Below the pieces are notes generated by a model. The model was not told where the DNA came from, did no database searches, and was given only the letters and a program-made list of their open reading frames with translations. From positions 36,115,077-36,179,076 of the forward strand of contig NC_060233.1 in assembly GCF_021155775.2 (NCBI RefSeq): a stretch of 64,000 nucleotides of DNA, read 5' to 3'. This DNA is from Neodiprion pinetum (taxonomy: Eukaryota > Arthropoda > Insecta > Hymenoptera > Diprionidae). This document shows, piece after piece, positions 27,201 through 38,350 of this stretch. Position numbers and translations under genes: made by a program. Positions within the stretch are counted from its first letter, which is position 1; every line of letters begins with the position of its first letter.

Positions 27201-30200
27201 CTATAGGGGACTCGGATCGTCTTTTGTTGCGTATCTGGCAACGCGGTGCTCAATTATCTCTGCTCAAGCCTCTTCTCTCGAGTAGATTTTACGCAAGCAA
27301 ATACTCCGGACGGTTTTTCTTTTTCTGCTTTCGTTGAAAGGGTCTTATTTTGTGCGGTTTAAGCATCTTGAGCCAGGCACACAAATATCATTCACCGGAA
27401 CAAGTATTTGAAAAATTAAACGTGATTAAACAAACGGTGATAATAAAAAAAAAAATAAAATAAAATACAGAGCAGGAACGATAGCACAAGAAACGAAGAG
27501 GGAAGTATATTTCCAGCATAATAAATACGTCTACTCGAACTACCACGATTTCGTGTCAAGTGAATAAATCTACGATGACTTTAGATCTTGGAAGTCATCC
27601 AAATTATAATTCTTCCACCTTCAGGGGACAAAATAGCGGCTACTTGATGGGGACTTAAGATCGTATTGAATGGCGACTAACGACGTGGAGCAGAGTCATG
27701 CCGCGTCGTGTGTGACCATGCAGTGCGGGATCCTCGACACGGAGACCGACGAAACGACGAAATGAACGTCCTTTTTCCCTTCGGTAGAAGCGATGCGCGG
27801 GGGCAGATAATGTCCGCCTACGCTTACACATGGGAAGGGGATGTGACCGGGTTTATGTTCCGTGTGTAGACCTGCAGGATTGACGACGTGTTTAATTTTT
27901 AGGATTTAAGTACCGGCGCGGTGCGCAAAACGAGGAAGGGAGCCGCGAGGTGATTTACATTTTCGTACAGTAAATGAAATTATTTTTTCCACTTCTCTGA
28001 CTGAGGCGTATTCTTGCGTGTATATATACGCGCCGTTTAACTCACGATTAAAGTAAAATATTGCCTCTTCAATAAAACATAGCCGTAGGCATCGGAATCA
28101 CCGGAGTTGCCTGCAGGAGCCCTGCTATTCCTTATTTATCGAATTTGAATAATGACTAACCGACTTGATGGACGATTGTGTCGTTCGCTTTGTGCTCCCA
28201 CCGGGTCCCGTAACCAAACAACAAGGGAGACATATTTTTATGGCCGAAGCCGTAGGATATCTGTCCCCGTGACTTGAAATTTTTTCCTAAATAATATTAC
28301 CAGCCCCCAGGCTAAGTTGAAATATTTCTAAAATATTCGAACCGTCGCATCGCCCACCGCCTGGACCTAGGGGGGGAGCCCTTGGAATTTCCCAAAGCAA
28401 ATGTTCTCACTCAACGACTGAAATAATGGATTACGACGAGCCGAGTGATTCGCTGTGTGTAACCAGAATATTATTACCCAGTACTTCTCCACCGGCACAT
28501 TGAAAATTTTTTACCTTAAAATTTCCGCAACAGTTTTGCGCTTGTCGAAGCTACAGCGCAAATCCACGGCCCACGGATTATTCCCTGGCAGTTTGTTTGC
28601 CCCGGGTCTATCGCCGACTTAGTTTTCCCAGTTTCTGAATGCGGGTGCGAACTTATTCAGCGTGATCGGCCTAGCGTGATAGACGCTGGTGAGACCCCTC
28701 TCCTTTGAAATCGGTAAGCAGTTCTTTTCGATCGCATTCTTACCCTCAAATACACATTCTTCTGTATGCGCAAGTGTGTGAGTACTGGCGTTTGTTCGAT
28801 AGATTTTCAAAGTACTTTGAGAAGGCGAATTACGATGTTTTGAATGAGCCAAAAGGCAGCCTTCAATGGATGTTACCTGATGCTGGTGAGCCAGAATTTT
28901 TTATTCCCTAGGTTATGATTAGAACATTCTATTAAGTATCATCAGGATTTCTCTCCAACTCCATTCTTCGTCGAATGAAAAGTCATTCACGATGTTGAAG
29001 ACAAGGCCAGGCATTGTCAGGGCCTGGGATGGGGTCTTCCCGAGATTCATCAGGGGCTCGTTTTGGTCGAACAAGAACGCTGGTATTGTTTTATCTTCGG
29101 GAGTATCAGGAGCCGACAGTGAGACGAGTTAGCAAATTCGGGTAGTTCCCACAGATCGCTGAGGCCTCGAAAGGATCGATTTAGTTTTTTCGCTCATGCA
29201 ATCGAGCGCACCTGCAGCAACCGAATTCATCGAGGAGAAGGATCGGGATGTTCCCGATTTGAAATGGTCCAGGATTCGTTAAAAGACACTTGTCAGCAGG
29301 GCGTGGAGGCTGGCAGAGAGAGAGCTCTTGAAACACAGCGGAACTAACCACCGTTGAATCATTTCGATTAAGGACCTCGAGGAACCTTTGAATCGCCCAC
29401 CTCTCATTCGCGGAGGTCCTCTCGATCCAATTCCACTACCTACGAGACCCAGAATCGAGTCTGATTTTAATTTAATTTACTTCACAGGAAATTCTCTACC
29501 CCTGATAAAACTCGGACTACTTTTTGCATCCTCATCTTCCTGCATGATTCGTGCATTCACGATCGTATACCGAGAGAAACAGAAATAGAGAAAGAAATAA
29601 AGTCGGCCAAACGCGGCAGAGTAAATGATAAACCTTTTTCCTCGAATGTTAAACGCACTGATCCCAGTCTAGCTTACTTCCGTAGACCGAAATCGAGACA
29701 AAGATTTCCTCACCAGCTCGTCGTTGTCTGGTGCAAGTCTTCCTCGTTGAATTTCAATCGTCGACTACCTGCTTGGCTGATATTGATCTCGAAGAATTTC
29801 TAAGATAGAAAGATATTCTCAGCGGTGTTATCAAGCCCGGCGAACGCACAGCAATCACAATCAGCCCACTTCACCCTCGGTGACATTGAGCGTCGGATGG
29901 AGGAACCCCTTTTCAACGAACGCAATTTTGGAACAATAATGATCCATGTGCAGTTTGCATCCCGCGCGGTGTGTATGGGACAGTCGTGTGTAATACAATG
30001 CACCTGGGAACCCCTATGGAAGTTCAACCACTTTCGGTTGTGCCACCTGTGCGCGTCCAAAGATGGCATTAAAAAGATCCAGCGCAAGCGTGCTCGGAGA
30101 AAGAAGGAGAAAGAGGGAGAGGTGCGCGAAGAGAGGAGAGAAAGACGGATGTACTCTTCGGGGCTCACAATGACCGTTGCCGGCCGCCCCTTTATATCAG

Positions 30201-33200
30201 ATACCCGTTAGGCCATGGGACCACCGGCTAGGACCACTCGTTGAGCAAATGCGTTTCGAATTGAACACTGGCCTCGATAGTGTCCCATTTACTTCTCGAA
30301 ACCTCGCGTTGACCACTCGGGTGGATACAGGGAAATGGGAATTATATGCTTACCCCGTGACGGATGAAGGTAGTAAAAGAGGAAAACGAATCAAATAAAA
30401 CTAATTAATTCCATTTCCCACAAGATCCGGTAACCATGAATGACGTAAATTTGAGACCGTAAGAGTTCCAAAAACCCCTATAAAACCCGAACTAATTACT
30501 CTCAAGACACGCGGTTCATATCGAACCCGACTAATAATTCCACTAAACGATCGTTACATCATTCAAAAAATAAAAACACATTGTCGAATTTGTGATACTG
30601 TGATAACGTATTCTAAGCATGGTTTAGCAACGATTATATTGATTCACTCAAGAGGAAAACGTCACGGTTTAAGAAATTCCTAATCCCTAATACTATTGAT
30701 TGTGAGTTGAAAAACTAATATGACAAATCTTTAGTAGCTAATGATAATTTATTCAAATTTTTCTCTCTCGTTCACTTTATGGATCCTTTAAAAAAATTGT
30801 TTTCAGCGTCAGAAAAAATATTAACGCTCATCCCAAATTCACGAAGATTCGTGTTAATCAGTTAGATAAGCACTCACCGACAAATTACACATCAGCAAGA
30901 GTAACTGGTTGATGTTTGAAGACTTGCGCATAACCATATCTCATGTTTACCACTATAATTGAGCCTTGCCCACTGGCCACTGTAATGTGTATATATTGAA
31001 ATTCAGTTAACAATTTGCGGATCCGAACTGTGGCAACTCGTTATTGAAATTAACCAGCGTGGAATCGTGTCACTCTCAGTTGCTCCGTTACCTTAAGTGG
31101 AACTGTAGCGGGCGTAAAAAGATTCGTACCGTTTATGGATGGCGATTTGAGATTCAGAAGCCGGGTTTGGAAAGGTACGAAACCGTATTTGGCCGATCTT
31201 GCCATACGAAGACTGTGAGCCTATAAGCTGAAACAATAACACGTAACCGAGCAGCATGGCGCCTCATTTGGCCGTGCTTCAACGCGGGATAGAAAATGAA
31301 TGAAGAAACCAGAAAAGGAAGAGAAAAGGAGAGACGCGTACCTACACAGCGGTTGGCTTGAACGTTAAGAGAGTTAGACCCTGGTGTTAATGGGCCTCGG
31401 TGTTAACAGTACTCGAATGATTACAGAGCGGTGGAGAACAGATGCCTCGGGGAGCAAACGAGCTACCTAAGTGGTAAGTAGCCTGGACCACCTAGCGAGC
31501 TCTTGCTAAATCCCGAGCACGAGGTGAGAACGAAACGGTGTTGGTATATAGAAAAGCCAGTCGGAGGTGTAAATGTCCGAGACGCGATCACCGGAGAGCC
31601 GTCGGAAGTGCGTACAGAGAACGGCCAGATGCGGTCTGCAACCACTTAAATTCTTACCGACACCCATTCATCGCGAACCACCGATATTCAAAAGTGTTAT
31701 AATCTGGTTTAAACTGGCAGGTGTTGAAACTCCCGCCGCTCTCACCGTGTAACGAGGCTGCGTTTCAACGCCTGCGAACAACGAAACGCGCTGCACAACT
31801 CGCAGTGAGGCCAAAAGCTCCGTATTTCTTTTTTTCGCGCGTTTTCAGTGCGCATGAACGAAGCACGAGAGAAATGAAGAAGAAAATGATAAAGACGATA
31901 AATTCCTAGGTGAAACCACGCCGCCTCAAGCAACTGCCGCGTCTCTCGTCGACGACGCGGAATTATTCTCGGAAGATCCGATTCCCGTCTTGGGTTTCTC
32001 TCCCAGAACGGCGTTGCAGTGGTTCGGTGCAAAACGCCGGACCGCACCACTTTATACCCTTTCTTACACCGGCCTGTAGAAGAACTTCACCGAAGGCTCG
32101 ACTGAATTCGGCGATTTTCTAGGGGCCTGGCGACTTCATTCACCGATCCATTCATCGGCGAACGGACAATGCTGCGGTCCGTTGGGGCGTAGAAGATGAT
32201 GCGAATACGCGGTGCGATAGACTACGGTAGCAGCGCGGAGGGCGTTCGGCGGATCTGCAAATCCCCTGGTGAAATAACCCCGTTCATTGATAAATCGAAG
32301 GTGCAGGGTTACCGGCATTGACTGCTAAGACGACGGCGACACTCGGTTTGTGAATTGGCAGGAAGCCCGCACCGCTTAACTCCGCACTCTCGAATGAATG
32401 AGATTATCGTACGTCCCAGTTTGGTGTCGATGGATGGCTTCTCCGTAACCACTTTGCAGTGCCAGGTCCGGTCTTGCTCGGCACCAACTGGCCTATCCTC
32501 GATCTCAGCTCCTCGAGTACCGTAACCGGCCCAGTGGGACCTGCGGCTGGCGCTGGGTCGTTAACGTTTGTCGAGTTCAGCGATGAACTCCACCTGGTGA
32601 AAATCGCGGGGGAATCACGGGCGAGCGGGCTGCGGGAGAGTAGTAAAAAACCATCAACAGCTCCTGTGCACTTCACGACAGGAGAGAAGAACCGCCGGTA
32701 CAGGTATCGCTTTCACTCGGTGGTCCGTCGATCCCAACGGGTTAAAAAGAAATACGAAAACCTCGGCTGTCAGCCCGATTATAAATGCATTGAACGAACT
32801 TCGCCGCATACTCTTGGGCTTCGGGCCAGTAACGAGCTTGTGTCTTTGGGCCATGAGTTCTGATTCATTTCAAGCGTACGCGGTATAGGGTACTGCAGGA
32901 GAGAAAGAGGAGGAGACGTCGCGTGTCCGTGCCTTATACGCCATGCACTCACGTATGTGTAACGCGAGTTTGCCCATTCCGTAATAACCACACACGACAT
33001 GCCCGTACTCCGTTCACCCCGCGACGGGCACTTACCGAGTGTTGTATTTGTATAGAAGGCAAAACCGGTGCCTATACCCACCTTCGTTTCTACGTATGAA
33101 CGTCTATGTACCCACCGTGGCTAACAACCGCTCAACCACTTATCGTAACCTTCGTGTTTAACTCAATTAGCACCTGATTCTCCAACTATGTAATCACGCT

Positions 33201-33799
33201 AGGAAGAGCTCGAGGGCAACGCTTGGGCAACACGCTCGCAGCGCAAATGAATAAAAGAGGAGGAGTTCGATGTATTTTGTGATATTTCGACGACTAACCT
33301 TTCCCTTTGAATTCCGTTTCGTTAGGTCAAATTTACCGGTAAAATTTTACTGCGAATCAGCTCACCTCGGATTATTTCATTTTATGTTTTTGTCAATCCA
33401 GAAGATTCGTTTCATTTTATTTTTCGATCAAACCAATTACCTTCGGTTCTGGTTACTGAATGTTAAGCTAGACATGACCAAACACACGGGCTAATTATCA
33501 ATTAAACGAATTTCAATCCGTGAACGCATGACGCAACTCTCTGAAAACCTCGCTAATTATAATTTTTCTCATCAGAAACGGAAAACATAAAAAGTTTAAC
33601 AATTGTCGTTGTAGCGTGTGATACTGTCTATTTGGATTAAGTTAGAGCGGCGGTAATGAACGAGATGTGTCATATTGGCAGAAAGGGTACCAACACCGAT
33701 CGGAGTGAAACAGCTTCCGTTTCATATTGCCCCGACAACTGATGCCTATAGATATATTTGAGGAGAATTGAAAACAGTGGGCGCGTATTGTTGATTGAA
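24201..33799. other. Gene-free stretch downstream of the lev-9-like gene
   Basis: It has AT-rich and GC-rich patches. A GC-rich block at 26,920-27,210 stands out, followed by an A-rich run at about 27,447. Two opposed open frames at 29,800-30,210 are not recognisable. I see no RNA gene or transposon. Confidence 0.45.
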
Positions 33800-34021
33800 G
33801 TTCCATGGAAAAAATCGATTTATTGAAAAAGCGTAGCTTGGCTGTAGTTAGTATAATATGTATATAGTTACACGTAACATGAATTATGACGGGGAGGAAA
33901 AATTGACTATTGTTGTATACACGTAATACATTGATGATTCGACGTTGATAATTGATATTGATTGTATTGTAACAATTAATGAAATTCCGCAACATGGTAT
34001 AATATCACATTAAAAATAGTC
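33800..34021 (-). other. Probable 3' UTR of the lev-9-like gene
   Basis: This is AT-rich sequence directly after the TAA and contains no further sushi-like coding. It is bounded by the only canonical AATAAA on this strand within about 200 bp. The exact cleavage point is not visible. Confidence 0.5.
33819..33824 (-). terminator. Poly(A) signal AATAAA for the lev-9-like gene
   Basis: AATAAA lies on the minus strand about 200 bp after the stop codon, in the context TTCAATAAATCG. It is the first canonical hexamer downstream of the stop. Confidence 0.5.
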
Positions 34022-37000
34022 TTACTTGCGCTTGTACTCGACAAGGGGATCCCGGCGACCCCGCATCTCGTACAGACTTGGATGGGTTCGATTGCTTTGT
34101 ATAATGGACCGTTTTACATTCGCCCTGTACTCGTCTTCGTAGGCGGTCAAGTACAAATTCTTAAGAAATATTTGGTTCTCAATTTCTGAGGGAGTAAGAA
34201 ATCGCTTCAAACGATTCTGTTGTTGGGCCTCAAGCTCATTCAGAGTCAATTGTCCGAACTTGGATCTACGAGACGATTGGTTATCCGGCTCGTCGAATTG
34301 CGACTCAGATTTTTTATTACTCAACGGATAGTCGAGGGAAAGTAATTTCCTTTTCTGAAACGAGACACTCATCTCCTTGGGAGTGTCCCAAATTCGATTG
34401 CCACGGCCTTTGACCGTATCATTCTTCGCTACGTGGGGCGGAATTTCATTGTTCCGAATCGAATTTTCCCTTGGAGTTACCGTCGACGATACATTAAGCG
34501 GGACCGTCGCGTTTGCGTTGATAGTTGAATCGCCCGAAGCCTCCGTCGTCCCGACCGTCCTCGCCTCGTTTATTCCGTTCACATTGTCGACGTTTAATTT
34601 ATTCTCTATGATATGTTTAAAAAACGCGTAAACATCGCTGATCGCGATTGTCGTACCATTCTTAATAGTAAATATATCTATGTTCATTCTCTTAATCAGT
34701 TCGGCCGTAGTATTCTTGGCCTGAGCGTTTGACAATTTATCTTCCAAGTAATTATTCAAGAACTTATAGAAGCCTTTGTATTTACCGTTACCATTGTGCT
34801 TGTGCTTTCCAGGTTTGACCCGCCGTCTTCTATCGGCATCATCCCCGTGATCAGTGCCGCACTTTTTCGACTTCTTATGGCTCTCGCTCCTGCTGTAGAA
34901 CCTGACAATCCTCTCAAAGCCTCTTCTGTACTTGGCGAATTGCTTCTGACTCTGGACCCGGAATACCGGGCCTGTACCATTTTTCGCGGATGTATTTTTC
35001 AGGGCCTCCTCCAGGTCGACGTGAAGCGAATTGATGCTAAAAACGTTAAGGAGTTCGTGCATGCTGAAGTTGGCCGTCTTGCGTCGTTGTTTAGCGTCGA
35101 CGTGTGCCAGTTTCTGGTAAATGATTTCCAGAAAATTGATCATCTTCTCCCTGCTTATACCCGTCCCGTTTTTACCGTGACCAAAAAACTCCCACTTCCA
35201 GGTGCTGTTCGTCGAGTCGTTACCTGGACTCGACTGCCATCTGTGTTTCCCGTTTGTCTTGTGGCTCGCGTGGCCCCGCGGCTTTTTCCTCGCTCCCAAG
35301 TGCAGCACCTTCCTACTTATCCTCCTGAAGAAGTCAATGACCTTCTTGTAGGGCAGGCTAGAATTCGATCTCCTGTGCGATCCGGCGATCGATCTGCGCC
35401 GACGACTCCATCTCAGTCTCGGATGCTGGCCAGGTACACACTTGGGCAGTTCCCTGGGACTCCAATACCCACCGATGCAAGTAGCCCCCGGCGGTCCCTC
35501 GCTGAGTACGAATCCTCGGTCGCAGTCGTACATGATTTGCTTGTTGTTGACAATCTTCCTCACGTACGGCCGGAGATCGTAGACGCCCATGTTGCCGACG
35601 ATCAGAACCTTGCCGTTCGTTATGTAGCCCGGAAAGGGGCAAAACACTTCGTGACAGTGCGGAATCTCCCCGGTCCAATTGCCGAAATTGCACTCGACGA
35701 ATTTTGAGTCACCTTGCAGCTCGTATCCGTCTTTGCACTTAAACACGGCGCGCATTCCGTGCTCAGTTTTCGGGGCAATGACCATTCCGTTTTTCGGGGT
35801 CCTCGGCATCTGCTTGCACCTCGCTGGGGTGCAGCTCGGAATCACGGCCCACGAACCGTTGTGGCAGACGATCGGCGTCCTGTTCGCGACGAACTCGTAG
35901 CCCGACTCGCACACCACTGTCAGCTTCTCCCCGTGTTCAACCACGCTCACGTTGTTCACCCGGTTTTTGTCGCTCACCACCCAAATGTGCCCCTTGTCCA
36001 CGCTCGGCACGATGCAGGGGGCCAGACACCGCGGAACCGGATAACGCCACGTGCCGTCGATCTGACACACCGACGACGTGTTGCCCTCCAGCGTCATGTG
36101 CGGGTTGCAGCGAAATATTATGCTGGCGCCTAGTCCGGTACCTGTGGATCAATGGCAAGGAATACCCTTATCAAATGTCGCTACATGAACATGGCGCAGC
36201 AAATAGAAACACGATGGGAAGCAGTTCATGGTGAAACAAAAATTCGCAAAGCAGGAACGACTAGGGCAGAACGATTCTCGAGAAATTGATTCACCTGATT
36301 CTATATTCTCTATCCACCCGTTGTACAGGATCCCCGGGGGGCCACAGTTTATCTCTTGGCAAACGGGTGGCTGTCCTGACCAATTCTTGTCTGCGCCGCA
36401 TCTTCTCGTCGCATCTCCAACAATCGTGAAGCCGTACTTGCATTCGTATGATACCACCGAGTTGTAGGAGCATGAAGTATAGACTGCCCTTCCATTGGGG
36501 GGATCTTTCGGGGGTGGACATTGCACCGAAGTCACCTGAAAGTCGGTTGAAATATTGGAGACATGAAACAAAATTTAAAAAATGTTCACTAATTCGCTAA
36601 AGGCTCACCTGAACGCACTGTGGCATTTCCTTTGGCACCCAGGTTCCATCCGCTAAACATACCTTTTCGGGCCTTCCTACCAGGTCGTGGCCATCCTCGC
36701 AGTGATATGAAACGCGACAGTCGTACGTGTAGCATTCACCTTTGTACAGTTGATATGAAAATGCAGAAATAGAGTTCGATATCAACGGATACATTCATAC
36801 GTTGCCTATTCAAAATAAGGCTCGTCGCTGTTATTGACGTTTTCTATACACTCGTTTCAAACTGGTGTATCTATGTACTCGTGAGTATAATTTTTTCCGT
36901 TTTGAAGCTCAGCTTTCGTTACTCAAAGAGTTTGAAATTAAATTTCCCACGGGGAATACGTGTACACTCTTTTTGAAGAAGCGAATTTATTCGGGCAAAG

Positions 37001-38350
37001 TTTGGTTGCAGAATCAATAAGCTCTTTTAGTAATATAACAGAAGTGAAAGTCCAATTGTAATGTATATTTATCAGAATGTTTGCGAAGCAGGCAGTAAGC
37101 TAATCAAGTTTGGAAGTTATCGAAACTTCGTCAACATCCAATCCAAGCTAATTAGGAACCGGCAGAGTACACCTCCATCGAATAAGATACCTTACACTCA
37201 AATGAATCATCCACCAACAATCAAACCAAATGTATCAAGTCGGGCAATAAAGATGTATTGAAAACACCGGGAAAAACCCGAAACCTGAATTCTGAAATTT
37301 CATGACTGATCAAGAATCGGTTTCACAGAATCTCAGCTGCATGAAATACTGCAGAAATTACACGTCAATCAAATATGATCTGATGATCTGCGTCAAAACG
37401 TAATTTTTTGTAGTTCGCCGTAGATGCTGAACTTTCGATTGAAATTTCTTTCATGAAAAATGAAAATAAAGCACCCATCGGTTCCTAATCCGGTTTACTC
37501 TTCACTTGATGCGATCCTGTCACAAATTGACCTCTGAATTGAATGATTTTACCAAGATGACATTACCTGCGTGCCATCCGTTGGGGATGTTGGCGGGTGG
37601 TCCACAGTCTCTCGGCTTGCAGGATATGTCTGGTCCGAACCAACTCGCCGGAGCGCGATTTTTCATCAGACACTTGGCGGTGGGGAAGCCGTCGGTGGCG
37701 TAGCCGTGGTGGCAGAAATATCTAATCGTACTGTCGAGGTCAAAGGTTGTCTGTTCGAGGAGAGCGTTGCTTCTGGCATTCTTGACCTGCGGTGGTTCGG
37801 CACAGAAGGAGTTTGGATCCTCTTTGCAAACCGGCGTGGTGCCGGTCCAGTGTCCGTCGGCCCTGCAAGTCTGCTCGGCAAGACCCACCACGAAGAAGCC
37901 AGGATCGCAGCTATATCGAACCGCATCGCCGAAGAACTTGCCGGCGACGGTCATCCCTCCGTGTTCAATGTCACTCAATTCCGGACACTCGCGGTCCGGT
38001 TTTATACACGACATACCGCAGGCACCGTCGCACCGACATTTCTTCTTTTTGCTCTTGCAATCCTCGTCCGTCGAGCACTTTCTTAGACACTTTTGCCCCA
38101 ACCTGTCAGCCTGCTCCTCTTCCCGCGGACACATCGCCGAGGGTGAATTTCGCGGGTTTTTGTATATCCTCCCGTCGTCGTCGATCTCGGTTTTCCGGTA
38201 ACTATCGCTGTACTCCTCCTCCTCGTCGTCGTCGAAGTCGTCACCCTCGTCCTCGTCATCGGCCAGCACCTGTTTCCGGAATTTCGATTCCGACCGATGG
38301 ACTTGCGCGCCGAGGACGAGGAGCACGAGGCTCACGACGCAAAGTTTCAT
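34022..38350 (-). CDS. lev-9: LEV-9-like secreted protein (WAP + eight CCP/sushi domains + long tail), complete, 4 coding exons
   Basis: The coding exons are 38350-37567, 36739-36609, 36535-36295 and 36141-34022. All introns are GT-AG with phases 1, 0 and 1, giving about 1,091 residues. The ATG at 38350 is followed by a hydrophobic signal peptide (about 1-22) with G at -3. Next come an acidic stretch (31-47), a WAP domain with eight cysteines (C74-C115) and eight CCP domains. The CCPs start at C122, C183, C249, C311, C369, C428, C494 and C553 and end at C620; most show the four-Cys pattern with the conserved Trp and Gly. A basic RRRR (632-635) precedes a 456-residue tail with one Cys. One WAP plus eight CCPs is the known architecture of nematode LEV-9, an extracellular scaffold for acetylcholine receptor clusters at the neuromuscular junction. 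A synaptic role here is inferred from that match. Another WAP/sushi family is less likely because domain number and order agree. Confidence 0.9.
34574..35344 (-). repeat. Four diverged helix-like protein repeats in the LEV-9-like tail
   Basis: A motif of about 21 residues recurs at residues 652-672, 718-738, 842-862 and 888-908, beginning VIDFFRRI, MINFLEII, FYKFLNNYL and VYAFFKHII. Each has an aromatic or Leu pair, a hydrophobic residue about four positions on, then a K[LV] pair and usually a following Ala, Val or Asn with basic residues. Copies 1-2 and 3-4 are closest in spacing. The spacers are rich in N-X-S/T sequons. I do not recognise the motif as a named domain. Confidence 0.5.
35393..35404 (-). 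other. Furin-type cleavage site RRRR/S after the last CCP domain
   Basis: Residues 632-635 are four consecutive arginines followed by Ser-Ile, 12 residues after the last sushi cysteine (C620). This satisfies the R-X-[KR]-R consensus for furin-like convertases. Nematode LEV-9 is known to be proteolytically processed and to need this for acetylcholine receptor clustering. That cleavage happens here is inferred from position and motif. Confidence 0.65.
36295..36535 (-). other. lev-9: Coding exon 3 of the lev-9-like gene
   Basis: It is 241 bp and codes residues 306-385 plus one base: CCP4 (C311-C364) and the start of CCP5 (C369). The donor is TCAG|GTGAAT at 36295/36294 (phase 1). The next intron is 153 bp and ends at CCACAG (36142). 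CCP4 has an extra cysteine, C327. Confidence 0.88.
36609..36739 (-). other. lev-9: Coding exon 2 of the lev-9-like gene
   Basis: It is 131 bp and codes residues 262-305, the second half of CCP3, with cysteines 264, 269, 275, 289 and 303 and the conserved DGTW. The donor is CAG|GTGAGC at 36609/36608 (phase 0). The 73-bp intron that follows ends at TTCAG (36536). Confidence 0.88.
36740..37566 (-). other. Intron 1 of the lev-9-like gene (827 bp)
   Basis: The donor is GTAATG at 37566 and the acceptor is TACAAAG at 36742-36740. The acceptor has little pyrimidine tract. It is chosen because it joins the frames in phase 1 so that the third sushi domain reads through HAG-ECYTYDC. The interior is AT-rich and I see no conserved element in it. 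Confidence 0.8.
37567..38350 (-). other. lev-9: Coding exon 1 of the lev-9-like gene
   Basis: It codes residues 1-261 plus the first base of codon 262: signal peptide, acidic segment, WAP domain (nt 38131-38006), CCP1 (37987-37826), CCP2 (37804-37619) and the start of CCP3. The donor is CAG|GTAATG at 37567/37566 (phase 1). The open frame runs on into the intron for a few codons only, and sushi similarity stops at the donor. Codon third positions are strongly G/C. Confidence 0.9.

Larger units (their letters stand above)
34022..36141 (-). other. lev-9: Coding exon 4 (terminal) of the lev-9-like gene
   Basis: It is 2,120 bp and completes codon 386, then codes residues 387-1091 and the TAA at 34024-34022. 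It holds the rest of CCP5, CCP6-CCP8 (last Cys C620) and the whole long tail. The frame before the first internal Met (residue 401) is confirmed by the sushi motif TGLGASIIFRC, which begins directly at the acceptor. Confidence 0.9.

Noticed and set aside
34796..35707. 303-codon open frame on the plus strand
   Set aside because: It lies wholly antisense to coding exon 4 of the lev-9-like gene. The G/C-ending codons of that exon keep the opposite strand open, and it has no domain of its own.
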